A stretch of 58,302 nt of DNA from Gymnopus androsaceus JB14. Its lineage: Eukaryota; Basidiomycota; Agaricomycetes; Agaricales; Omphalotaceae. The DNA is taken from contig ML769771.1 in NCBI GenBank assembly GCA_009733575.1, forward strand, positions 1-58,302, in the 5' to 3' direction. The translations under genes were made by a program, and so were the position numbers. A model generated the notes under the pieces. That model worked only from the letters and a program-made list of their open reading frames with translations, searched no databases and was not told where the DNA came from. This document shows positions 47,521 through 58,227 of this stretch, one piece after another. Each line of letters starts with the position of its first letter. Position 1 is the first letter of the stretch.

Positions 47521-49392
47521 TTAAAGAGTACCACTGACCAGTAAGGAGACAATGTTCTTCAATGCAATTTGATCAGGTCTTACTGTTTGATTGGTTTGAG
47601 AACCAAGGACATGCATTTCACCAGCAGATGGTGTGCCTGTTGCGCCTAAAGATGTAAATTCATTTTTACTGTTGATCATGCGGGATTTGTTGCGAAGATT
47701 GAGACTAGAAATAATAAGGCCAATTGATGACATTTGAGTTCTAGAAATGAATGACCAAGAGAGAAGGAAACCCACATAGCCAGGAGGGAGTTGGCATATA
47801 ACCGTGATCCAATGAAGAAAAATAAATCTGGAAGATTGGTATTTCCAGCTGCTAGTGTCTGCCATAATTAACTCTGCATAAGAATGTATTTTGCTGATAA
47901 TATGAAGAAGGACAAACACTAATAATGGTCGCAATTCCGAAAATTGCTGTGCAGAAACCAGTATTGAGGGAGTATAAAACCTGTTGATGTTCATGATGGG
48001 TCTAATACTAAATTTTATAAAAAATATTGAACTCACAATTCTGTTAATCATAGTTGTTGTTTTTTGAAATCCTGTTTTCTGCTGATGCATAACATATGCA
48101 AAAACAAGGGCAATTGCAATGTCATTAAAGGTGCTAATGGCAACCCCAGATATTGCGGTGTTCTGTAAAGTATACTCTAGCATCTCACCTTGCCAAGAAA
48201 AGGTACTTACACCAAGACTACTGAGATCTTCCAATTTTGTGAGTGTTACACTAATATTCTGTCCATAAGCTACAGTGAAATAGGGGTGCGGCTTGAATGG
48301 TCTTACACCTGACTGCCATATGCTGTGAAAATTTAAGTATGATACTGTATTGGGAAAGTTTTTAGAAACATACATAGGGCTTCTCCTGCAAGGGTTAATT
48401 AATACCTGTACTAAAATTCATGGAACAAATATATTACACACCTAAATATGCAACTACGGTCAACTCCTGAAGCAATTTAAGTTCCGTAACAGGTATTTTT
48501 TCTATCAAAAATAAGGCATACCAGAATGGCAGGAAGCCATAATTTTTTTTGAAGTGATCTCTTTCTAACTGTTGTTGTCATAAGTAATATATTCATGGGA
48601 AGACAGTTTACACACATTCATAGATCCTGTAAACCATGAAGCTATATGAAAGAAAAGAAGCATTCTATCAGTGGATTCCAAAAAACAACTGCGTGATATA
48701 ATTGCCTTTGTACAAGAAAAATGTTGATATACTGAATGATAATTTGCCTGAATACATGTTCAAGTATTGCAGCATTGACGTACAAGTGGAAAGACTTGAG
48801 CCTAAAGGAATAAAAATCAAGAGTTGGCCACCAGGAGAAAAACAACATAGAAATTTACCTTGAGGCTCCTAATTGATACAGAAATGAGCATTACTGCTTG
48901 CTACAAAGTTGACTATAGCCTCACCAGTTTATATTTGCAATATAATCAGAGTCTCCCCAGTGCGTAACCAAATATGCGTAGTCTGCTAAAATTTAGAATG
49001 GTAGAGTGCAAGAACACCTTTGAAACACAAACTTGAAAGCGTTGAGAACACTTGATGAATAGTTTCTAGAACGCACACTACAAATACCTAAAGCACCTTT
49101 ATTTAGAGCAGCAGCAGGCCAAGAAAGTGAACATACCAGGTTCTTTATTATCCAGGAGTCCTTGTTCCAATATGTGGTACAATAAAAATAGAGTTGAACA
49201 CAAGTGGCTTTTGCAGACAGTTAAATAAAGTTGGCTGGAGAAATTCTCGAATCTCCAATGCTTACCTCCCCAAAGGCTAAGCAAAAAGTACAGTGTCAGC
49301 TTGTAGAATCTTCCTCGATCACTGGCAGGCATACATTGCAGTAAGTACGTTGCCAATATAAATGGCCCCAAATCTGAAAATCGCGGTAGCAA
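47521..49392 (-). CDS. DUF6534 membrane protein
   Basis: Multi-exon, AT-rich minus-strand gene. Recognisable pieces in order: an N-terminal helix, LGAIYIGNVLTAMYACQ (about 49370-49320); CVQLYFYCTTYWNKDSWIIK (49200-49140); DYAYLVTHWGDSD (about 48985); further helices at 48640-48850 that I could not phase; then TLTKLEDLSSL, STFNDIAIALVFAYVMHQQK, TGFQKTTTMINRI, VLYSLNTGFCTAIFGIATII, LPDLFFFIGSRLYANSLLAM and SLNLRNKSRM, with the stop at 47521. The HQ..TGF..T...INR segment followed by R.Y.NSLLA..N.R is the DUF6534 signature. Function unknown. Some exon boundaries remain open, but no forced frameshift was found. Confidence 0.65.
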
Positions 49393-49925
49393 TTAGACCC
49401 GAGGTTAAAGACATGGAGGGAAGTATTACGAGCTGTTAAAATCAGGCATAGTGATTGCGCGGTAGGAGCAAATCTGTCAAAAGCAGTCCATTCGTGACCC
49501 TTAAATATATTTTGAATAAGTACTTATCTCTGTTATATCATATGTTAACAATCCCTTACGCCCCATTCCATAACAACAGGTGAGATCAGCCATGATGTAT
49601 TCGAACATTCATCATTCATCATATTCCGCCATTCTGATTTAATCTCTTTATTCTAACTCACGAGTCAACCTATCATCTGTTCATTTCCGACAACATGATT
49701 CTCCCGCTGTACCCGGATTTGCGTTGACACGGAAAATGGAAGTGCTTTCGTTTCGTGTCTGGAACCGATTAACACCCAAATTAAGATGTTAATAACTACC
49801 TAAATCCCCGACTCGAAGTGGAACGAAGTGAAGCGGAGAAAAGGGCCTTCTATTCGCCAAACGTCGCACTTTTTGTGGCTTTATAAGCGTAATCGTAATG
49901 TTGCTTATTGGTCCGGAACTTTATT
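49393..49925. other. intergenic, no gene seen
   Basis: Upstream flank of the DUF6534 gene. Nothing recognised. Confidence 0.35.
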
Positions 49926-50682
49926 GATCCTTAGCGCCACTATAGTGGCAATCCCCGACAGCCCCAATGTCAGGAGCAACGACTATACACAACATTGGTT
50001 GAAGCGTGTACCCGTGAAACGTTGGCACGAAACGCTTGAGAGCAAGAAATAAACTGAAATTCGATTTACTGCACAATCAGTAGAAATAAATAAAGGTCGG
50101 CCTATCGCAAATAGTCTACGAATATATATATGTATTAAAAGAGACGAATAATAGTCAATACACCATATGAGAAATCGAAGCAAATGTAAGAACCGCGGTG
50201 CTCACCATGGAATATTTATCGTAAACAACCTTGCAAACCCTCGTTGATGGTACTGCTAAATCCAGGCCGTCGCGCCATTTCATGATTGTAGAATAAGGGA
50301 TGGGCTGAGGCCATTTCTGCTTTGCGATTTCCAGAGCTTGCACCTCGGCAGCAGCATGTTGAATACGTGCTTCCTTCCTTTCCAGTCGTCTACGGTCGTT
50401 GAAGAAACCAGGGGCCGGTTGGCCAGCATCCAGACGTGATACATAAACAATGGACGCAGAGCGAATAGCATTGAGTATTGAAGATGGATAACCGCGACCT
50501 TCCATCACTTCGTAAATCAATGATTCTAAATCTCTTTGTGCAACACGGTTGTGTATCTCGATATTTTTGCTGATGAATACCTCAACGAGGGTTTGATTTG
50601 AGAGTTTATACAGTGAAAGGTAGTCGTATTGGAAAACCTTGCTGATATCCTTAGCGCCACTAGCGTGGCATTCCCCGGTATA
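49926..50682 (-). mobile_element. Helitron-like fragment bounded by two hairpin ends
   Basis: ATCCTTAGCGCCACTA-nn-GTGGCA-n-TCCCCG occurs at 49926-49956 and 50647-50677 in the same orientation. Read on the minus strand, each is a hairpin (GCCACTATAGTGGC; GCCAC-TAGC-GTGGC reversed) followed by GCTAAGGAT, which resembles the hairpin plus CTRR of Helitron 3' ends. Between them lies a minus-strand coding stretch. Confidence 0.45.
50160..50640 (-). CDS. partial Helitron helicase-type N-terminal region
   Basis: Minus-strand reading: NRVAQRDLESLIYEVMEGRG, a basic/Ala-rich helix (RRRLERKEARIQHAAAEVQA), KQKWPQPIPYSTIMKWRDG, then VPSTRVCKV. The helix followed by WPQ...P and a Cys near the end looks like the segment before the CxxC motifs in basidiomycete Helitron replication/helicase proteins. 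The frame ends soon after and no helicase motif is present. Alternative: an unrelated hypothetical protein. Confidence 0.35.
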
Positions 50683-51320
50683 TGGTACACGACCTCATTT
50701 CAGAGGCCAAACCTCAGAGGCAGTTGCGAAGGGCGTAGCGTGCTCGTGACAACCTGATTTCAAAGATAAAACTTCCAAAGAGGAAGATACTAGTTTAAAC
50801 CCAAAATACAGCACAATTAATATGTCGAAAACAGCCGAGAAAAATATATATGTAGCCCTAACAAGATTTCGTGTAACGTAGTCATATTTAGGAAGGTCAA
50901 AGGCCAACGTCTAACAAGGACGATGGGGTAGACGAGAAAGGAACGGAAGCAGAAACATATGTTTCATGGAAGTAAAAAAAACGTGGCGAAACGTGGCGCC
51001 TGGGAACAACCTTCCTAAAAGCATCGTTTTTGGCGACTTTTTGACCGATCGCTGCGAACAGGACCCTCCCCTTCCCTTCGGTCAGTGTCGGGGATTCGGA
51101 ACTGTTCCGACCAAATTCTTCTTCCGTTCCTTTTCCGCGTATAAAGGTTGTCTGGTTTTTTTCTTTTTTCTTCCATCGTCCAACTCGCTGGCCATAACGG
51201 TGATTGCTCGACCAAACCGTCTGAAATAATAAATGGCAAACTTGCTTGAACTTTACCAGTCCACTTCCTCGAGCCAGCCTTCTTGGTCTTTCTCCTTCCA
51301 ACATTATGAGCAACTGAATC
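50683..51320. other. no gene recognised
   Basis: Overlapping short frames on both strands near 50900-51330 are not convincing. It is probably flanking DNA of the MITE that follows. Confidence 0.3.
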
Positions 51321-51594
51321 CATCAGCAAAACCTGGGTGTACTGGACAGCGCTGGATAGCGCTATCCAGCACTCATAGCACCCATAGCACCCATAGCAAG
51401 GTCCCCATCTATCCAGAGCTATGGAATGCTATGGGCTGCTATGGATCGTTATGGCTTGCTATGGATTTCACGGGAACATCATCTGTCAGGGTAGGATTGA
51501 ATTCAAAACTAAATATATGGCCGCTTGAATTATTCCACTCAAGTCTCGAGCAAGGCCAAATAATTATAATAAAATCATATATTGTTGCATTCAT

Positions 51595-51683
51595 GGTAGT
51601 ACATACTAAGTAGACTTACTTAAACTACTAGGATAATAAACAAAACTACTAGTAGTATAACTACAGTACTAGTATGTACTACC
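51595..51683. mobile_element. 89-bp foldback inside the MITE
   Basis: GGTAGTACATACTA and TAGTATGTACTACC as exact 14-bp ends. Confidence 0.6.
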
Positions 51684-51740
51684 AATGCTTAATTAGAGGT
51701 GTCGGGCAAGATTGGGGAAATTTTGACAACGCACTGATTC

Positions 51741-52159
51741 TTATAAGATAGGGCTCATGGACGATGTACGCACCTACGTCATAGCTGATTTTGGCAGGGA
51801 AAACAACGAAAATCTTAATGCCACTGCAATTGGGACCAAAATCACTAGAATGAAAGTGAAATAAGCCTTTTATGGGATAAATGCACAACTCTGTGCAGCC
51901 AGATTTTTTAATTTTTTGGAAAGTATGTATCGGGTGGGTGAAGAAGTTTTAAACTTTGCGTGCCAACTGTGAGCTAATGATGTTGAAATGAAAAAATGTG
52001 GCTGCACAGAGTTGTGCATATACAGTATCTAGAGCTCCCTGCTGTCTTCAACTGACCTCCCGGTTGTTGTAGCCAGTGTCATTAAGATTTTCGTAGTTTT
52101 CTCCGCCAAATCAAAAACCACGTGACATGCGTACATCGTCCATGAGCCCTATCTTATAG
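51741..52159. mobile_element. about 420-bp MITE nested in the larger MITE
   Basis: Inverted ends of about 90 bp: ATAAGATAGGGCTCATGGAC... at the left, then imperfect similarity through GAAAATCTTAATG-CACT. The right end mirrors it, finishing in CCTATCTTAT. Confidence 0.75.
51881..52019. mobile_element. 139-bp foldback nested one level deeper
   Basis: ATGCACAACTCTGTGCAGCC at the left, complement GGCTGCACAGAGTTGTGCAT at the right (20/20), extending into A/T runs. Confidence 0.8.
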
Positions 52160-52344
52160 CATTGGCAAGAGAATGACAGCTGTCAAAATGTTGACAGCTG
52201 GCTCGAGCACACGGCAATCTCATAGGAGCTCATAGTAAGCCATAGCAAACCATAGCATTTCATAGCGCTATGGCTGCTATGACATGCTATAGCTTGCTAT
52301 AGATTGCTATGGCCTCTATGGCCATTACCCAGGTTTTGCTGATG

Positions 52345-54399
52345 TCATCTCTCCCATTCCCCCTCCGTATGCGGCTATGGACTCTAGACTTTCAAAGCAG
52401 CAGCAGTCTGTGGAAAACACTCTTTTGGTTTGCAAAGAGCGGTTTTCTGACATTTATTTATCAGTCTCCACATCTACATATGCAGAAATTGTGGATACCC
52501 TTTTCCTGCTCGTAATAGACATGCAATTTAATCCTCACATCCACTTTTACCGGTTATAGTGTGCATGACACTCATCCTCTACATTGCAACATCATTTGAA
52601 GCTCTATTATAGATGTGATTGCTTTAGTTCCCGCGGAAGATATCCTTGTCCTTCATTCATCATTAGCGATTGTTGGATGCACTGGTTCTGGAGGAGTGCA
52701 GTACCTATCTACTGGTAACAAACATACATATGATTCGCTGTTCAGCACTTGGACCATGCTGTGTAATAAAACCTTCCTTCCTTCCTTCCAAACATCTATT
52801 CAAGTTGTTGGTATTGTGCTTTCATCTTGATTTTCACCCTTTCTCCTATACTTTGCAAGACCATACTGAAAATGCAATGGAACATTTATCATTTGACTTT
52901 GATATCATAGGCTGCATCTTCAGAATACTTGCTGCTCATGGTTATCCAACATCATTAAAATTCATGCAATCTCGCTTGCGGCGGACATGACCTTGAACAA
53001 AATCAGGCCAAGAATCTGAAAGAATTCACTGAAGTGCGACATTCCTACCAACGGGATTCCCGTATTGCCAATGCAGAAAAGATTTCCTCAGATTCCGCCT
53101 CAACCAATTCCACTGAAAGCTCCAAGGCTTCTTACTTGTGTAGAGAAATTTCCCAGAAATATGCAGTCTTCTCTACCATGCCTTCTGTGGATCAGAGGAT
53201 CATCAGAGAACCGGCTGTTTCATAAATGTTGAAGATGCACCCCCTCTGGAAATTTTTCATTGCCATGATCCTTTTATCCTCCAGCATATCCCAATGCATT
53301 GATTTGTGTACATACGTTCTTCTTTGGATGGTCTCCTTCTGCAGCCCAAAGGAATATTTACTTGTAACCTGGTGTTCATTCTTCAAGATTTATTTTTGTC
53401 AAGAATGTTTGTCTGCTATACGGCTCCGAAAAATGCCCCAACTAGCATTAAACAACATATATATATTGTGGAGAATTTCCTGGACGGTTCCGTGATGTTG
53501 CATGGAGGAGATAGTGGTTGCTTTATATTGCACCACTGCTCATGTTACTTGTTTGTACGGTGTTTCATTGACAGAACAGAACTCATTTCAATTGCATGGA
53601 AACACCTGTGCACACCCCCTCAATGTCGTTGCTCTTGATACTGTTTCATAGGAAATGACAGTACTGACCATAGTGTGAAAGATTTTACCATTCAATTTGC
53701 ATTCAATGCTAAGAGGCTCATACAGCCATTGACTGCGACATCTGACCAGCTAAGTATTTTCGCTCCTATTGTCAAGAAAAAGTGGTTGTGGATGGGGGAG
53801 CATAATAGTTGGTCTTTCATGAGGGTGTGCTCTACATCTCTGCCTTGAGCATGTGGGCCTTAAAGTTAACCAATACCTCTCAAGCTCACTGATGCACTGG
53901 ATAAAATCATAAGAGGAACACACTACAAAGGGTGAACATCACAAGTCTTATTTTCCAAGTTATTTTGCTTTTGGAGGTGTGAGGCCCAGGGCTTCAAAAT
54001 TGCTTTCAACTCATACAATTCCAAGCAAGTTAGTGACTACAGCTCCAGCAGTAATTAAGAAAATAGCTTGAAAGAACACCATTGCTATATTTGAACGCCT
54101 GACCTACCCAATAGCCGGAGCAGATCCAATGCAACTGCACCATGGAGAATACAATACAACCCACCTACATGTGCCTCATAGTTGAGTTTTTGATTAATCC
54201 GGACCGGTCCCAGACATGATACCAAAGCCTCTTTCACATATTGATGGAGTCAATAATAGAAAAATGATGGGATGAGTTACAAACGCGTACACGTGAAAGG
54301 ACTACGATCGCGTTCATCATTCTGATTTGTACTTTACTTTATTATACGTCGTATAGACTTTGGTTCTCGAAAGCTTTGATCAAATCAGTGCGTCTTCAA
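52345..54399. other. fragmentary coding-like pieces, gene not resolved
   Basis: Plus-strand frames at 52615-52830 (SSLAIVGCTGSGG, loosely like a nucleotide-binding loop but without the GK[ST]), 52670-52990, 53034-53225 (Ser/Glu-rich) and 53226-53640. They may be exons of a degraded gene, but I could not join them and I recognise no family. Confidence 0.25.
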
Positions 54400-55828
54400 T
54401 CAAAGAATAGCCATCGCATTCGGAGGACTAGCAATACCTCCAACAACATTAAGGTCTTGCAGCGTGAAAAAGAACGAAAACTTGTTCAACTCGTGGCACT
54501 TTTCTGCCAACTTCTCCAAGTTTAAGAATTCCACTGCGAAGATATTTAGTACGTGTGTAGTAGCTGTCCAGGAAAGCCAACTCACCAATGCTCTGGCCCC
54601 ATCCACTTATGAAAATCTCATGCAACGCCCTATTCTCACCCAAAATCGTTGCATTGAACGGTACACTCTCCACAGCAGGGTTGTCTGATCCAACCATACT
54701 GAGCTTCTTCTCCCATACCCACCTCAAAGTATCTTCGCTCGCTTCCAGACCAATCCACTGAGCATCAGCATCGTCTCTGAACGGGAGCATCTCCTGCTGA
54801 GAAGTATCGAGGGCATAGTATTGTTTCATGAATCCTGTGCGGATAATGACCCAGTCTCCAGGTTTAGTAAAGTTGGAGGGGTCGAGTCCTTGCCAAGTTG
54901 CGACTTGGTCGAGGTCGGATGCCGTGACGAGCTCGGCCTAGCACATATAAATATTAGGTTCGGTAAAATAAGTATGAAAAGACTTACTACGAAGGCTTGG
55001 TACGTTTCATTCTTGGACTCCTTCCAACCGGCCCAGTCAAGGAGTACACCACGGCCAGCAATACCTTTATTAGCAGCATCTGCAAAACATACAGATGAGG
55101 TTAACAGTCCACGAAAAAATATATAACGGTTCAGACTTACTGTGTATACCAAGCGTCGTCACAGCCGATCCAGGCGAAAAGATATCATCAAAGGTAATCA
55201 GCTCGTTGTAGAACTGGTATGTATCAACACTGTTGTTAGTCGAGTAGGGATAATGTCTAAGTCCATCAAACTGCGTCGAGACTTGCGTGTTGAGACTGAT
55301 AATATCGTCCTGATATCCCGGGAAAGGTACGAAAGCTGTATATAAGGTGACATTAGAGCTGTCGCGATAGAATTATTTGACGACAGTTGCTCACCGTGAA
55401 TCATGGCAGGACGAGTGGGGTTTAGGGGAGGGTTCGGGGAGTCCAACTCCAAATTCAAGTTGATAGCTAAACCGTACTGAATCTCTACCTTGGCAGCTCT
55501 GATAGTGTCAGGCGTAATATGGTTCAACGCCCCAAACTCATCGTCCGTTCCCTAATAATGACCTTGTCAGCATACTGTACATTCTCGTATTAGCGCTGAG
55601 GCTTACCCAAACACCCCAAGCAGCCTTGGTAGGGAATGAAGGGTGAAGAGGAAGCTGGTCGTACGTCGGCCAGTTTGCGTACATGTCCGATGAATTATAG
55701 CTTCGAGAAACGAGGTGCTTTGGTGGTAAGATCGGTGTGGCATGAACAACCAATGAGGCACCAAGAGCGAATGTAGTTATCGTGGTCCAGGAGGACAGCG
55801 TTGAGAGGAATAAGCTCGAGGAAGTCAT
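54400..55828 (-). CDS. secreted cyclase-family (kynurenine formamidase-like) hydrolase
   Basis: Six exons (55828-55607, 55551-55395, 55335-55141, 55079-54988, 54937-54586, 54533-54400) give one clean frame of about 380 residues. The N-terminus is hydrophobic (TFALGASLVVHATP), a probable signal peptide. Family landmarks: WGTDDEFGALNHITP, NQVSTQFDGLRHY-type motif (STQFDGLRHYPYS), GIAGRGVLLDWA, KPGDWVIIRTGF, a substrate-loop LHEIFISGWGQSI and ELNKFSFFFTLQDLNVVGGI ending PPNAMAIL. Cyclase-family enzymes are metal-dependent hydrolases; members open formyl-kynurenine or act on polyketides. The fungal branch with FDGLRH is mostly uncharacterised, so the substrate is not assigned. A partial copy of its end lies at 42238-42424. 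Confidence 0.8.
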
Positions 55829-56495
55829 AATCGTAAATTCGTGGAAAGCAAGAGAGAAGAGGTGAGTAAGACCTGAATCTTTTCGAGAAACGGGAGGCGT
55901 TTTATCCTAGCGAAGCTTTAAGGAACTTTTTTCCGCCCCACGGGGCCCATGATCACCCCCACGGGATACCAAGAAAGATCTACCTTCTCCTGCGGTATAT
56001 ACATGCACATGATGAGTCGATATGAAAAAAGGCGGAATGAGTTTGTTCCATGACAAATACGAGAGATAAAGTTAGGGGAATGATAACTTGGCCTTGCAAG
56101 CCTGAAACGCTGAGAGCAACCTATTCACTTGACTCTGAGCTTCTCGGCGACTGAGTGAGGCTGTCATTTACCAAGTGAGTTGGTCTCAGACACACACATG
56201 TGACGTTACTGCACAAATCTTGTCCGATTTCCTTGTCGGTGAAACAATGTGCGTCTAGAAAAGAATTCGACGTCGTGCCCAGACCGGTACACTCAATTCG
56301 TCTTCTTCTTGGATAACTATCTAAGATCCAATACAGATTCGTTAAAAAGGTATGCGAGAATCACCTTCATATCCCTCGTTCAAAGGCGATTACGAGCCAC
56401 TGGTTTTCCGGTTATCCAAGTTCGAGCACTTCCAATTTCACCTAATCCGGTCTTTCTTCAAAGTGAGATATTGTTCGTATGGCGATGTGTTGAGG
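55829..56495. other. upstream region of the cyclase gene
   Basis: Contains a GGGCCCATGATCACCCCCACGGG-like GC block near 55938-55963 and otherwise no feature. A plus-strand frame at 56249-56536 is not recognised. Confidence 0.35.
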
Positions 56496-56888
56496 GCAGG
56501 TTACGCTCGAAGGTACCTTCGATCATAGGAAGTTGATTCTCGCCAAAATCGAAGAGATAGAGCTTGGTAAAATCTTATCAAGTCCGTCATATCCCGCTTC
56601 GTCTGCGTTCAAAGCACCAAATGATCCAAAGAATGTAAAATTCTGAAGCAGAGTTACATCGGAGGATCATGAGGATAGCGGATCCTCCTGGGCGGTCGGA
56701 CAAATGCTTTTTTCTCTTTTTATGTATCAGGAGATTGGATGGGACGGTCGCCAGGAGAGCTATGTTCGCTAGTTCGTCGTTAGAATGCACGCTCATTTCT
56801 TGAAAGGAACTGAAAAAGAATAAATATGGCGACACGTACTACTCTTGTTGAAACCTTCAACGGGATGGTGGATTTTTGTGACTACCCA
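56496..56888 (+). pseudogene. DUF4419 relic (C-terminal half)
   Basis: Nucleotide similarity to the 3' half of the 31787 gene: GGAAGTTGATTCT-GCCA (KLILA), ATATCCCGCTTCGTCTGCG (SRFVSAFEAP), TCGGAGGATCATGAGGATAG (SEDHEGSG), AAAGGAACTGAAAAAG after the intron site, and CCTTCAACGGGATGGTGG (LPGWW). Many indels and stops. It is the most decayed of five local copies. Confidence 0.65.
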
Positions 56889-57332
56889 GCCAAGATAAAC
56901 TAGGGTCGGAGCAAGCCAGGTAACCACTTGTTAGTCTTGTAGATGTAATCCGACTGCGTCCCAGTCGAAATTTTCCACCTAATGAGAATTGGAATCCTTT
57001 TGTCTCGAAAGATAAAATTGAAGAGGAGATCTAAATTCTACTCTTGTTCATCACTGTGGTATATAAGTCCCAGTGAAAAGTCCGTCGGTCGGGAGCGTTT
57101 CGTATAGATTAGTAGTGATTCAAATCGTGAGAATCGATTGGATTCCGTTCCATTTCGTTTCAAATCGTTCTCAATCGTTCTCAATCGTTATGATCATTGC
57201 TGTATTTTTGAAATCTTTTGCGGCTACACTGAGAATTGCTGAAATCTGCAGCTCGTCAAATCAATCAAAGCGCTGTGGACTTAGTCAGCTTCTTCCAGCT
57301 TACTGCCTGCTACATCTTGCTTTACTTGTTTC
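56889..57332. other. intergenic; short direct repeats
   Basis: CAATCGTTCT/CAAATCGTTCT repeats at 57160-57190. No gene recognised. A possible TATA (GGTATATAAG) at 57058. Confidence 0.35.
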
Positions 57333-58200
57333 AATGGACCAAAATTTGATTGTGAAGAGAAGACCCACAGTCCTATGCAAATGTCTGCGGTTTTGCGGTG
57401 GACCAGATGGTCCCGGGAGACAAATCGCATATTCAACACGTCAAAAACATCGCAAAACTGAACACACTGCGGCGCCTTTACCCTCTCATCCTGAGAGTCG
57501 TGTTCGGAAACGACGTCGTATCACAGAAGATGGAATTATGGTAAGAAATTGTTTGTGCAAGCTGTACTTCTCTAATCTTCTCTTGCTCTAGCATGCACAT
57601 CCAGTGGATCCCGTTGAACCAGGGCATCCGCCACACTCTCCGGATCCTCTTCACCCCCCCTATACAAATGGAGCCCTGTCTCCGCCAGCTTCCTCATCGC
57701 CGGCTCCGCCTCAACCTCGCTCTCCATCTCCACCATCGCCGCCTCCCTCTCCATATAACCCACCGCCTCTCTCTCCATATAACCCACCGCCTCTCTCTCC
57801 ATATAACCCACCGCCTCCCTCCCAACCTCGCTCCCCATCTCCACCATCCCGCGATCCTGACAGCATGTCAGACATGCGAGGGCAAGACTCCGAACGTGTT
57901 CGGGATATTTTTGATGAACTTCCGGACGATTTTGTTGCTTCTATAGAGGATATACGAATTACCAATAAATTCATTGATGCTCTGAAGACTGCCTCCCTTG
58001 TTAGTGATGTTGAGCCGCTCGATGCAGATTTTGTGGAGAATCTTCGTCACCCAGTGGAAGAGGAAGTAACGATCACAAATCCAGACCATAGGCTCTCTCT
58101 AGATATCTTCCTTGCTATCACCACTGCCGCGGAACAGACTTATAACTCTGTCCGTGCAGCAATTCTTCGTCGTCATCCCGAGAGCGAGATCTTGACTTGA
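57333..58200 (+). CDS. transposon-associated CxC zinc-finger, proline-rich protein
   Basis: ATG 57333, exon to 57540, intron 57541-57591, exon to TGA 58198-58200, about 270 residues. The N-terminus has CKCLRFCGG followed by a Ser/Thr-Arg-His spacing (YSTRQKHRKTEH), like the Cys/His motif that opens ORFs of large basidiomycete DNA transposons (EnSpm/Tnp2-type). A proline-rich hinge contains three exact 24-bp repeats (57753-57824, SPYNPPPL). The C-terminal part is acidic and helical (FDELPDDFVASIEDI, AAILRRHP). No transposase domain is present before the stop; downstream sequence is outside the window. Function inferred from resemblance only. Confidence 0.45.
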
Positions 58201-58227
58201 CTACTTATATATAAGTAGTCAAGTCAA
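58192..58227. repeat. perfect 36-bp palindrome over the stop codon
   Basis: TTGACTTGACTACTTATA is followed immediately by its exact reverse complement, with no loop. The TGA stop (58198-58200) of the preceding gene lies within the left half. Confidence 0.85.

Larger units (their letters stand above)
51321..52344. mobile_element. CATCAGCAAAACC-family MITE interrupted by nested foldbacks
   Basis: Left arm 51321-51490 (CATCAGCAAAACCTGGGTG, then ATAGCACCC and GCTATGG words) and right arm about 52175-52344 (CATAGCA words, ending CCCAGGTTTTGCTGATG). The 680 bp between them contains three further inverted-repeat units. Confidence 0.75.

Noticed and set aside
52615..52830. P-loop ATPase suggested by GCTGSGG
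   Set aside because: The essential Lys and Ser/Thr of the loop are missing and no other NTPase motif follows.
57604..57850. Minus-strand repeat protein with MEREAVGY units
   Set aside because: Complement of the three 24-bp SPYNPPPL repeats on the plus strand, which has the splice support.
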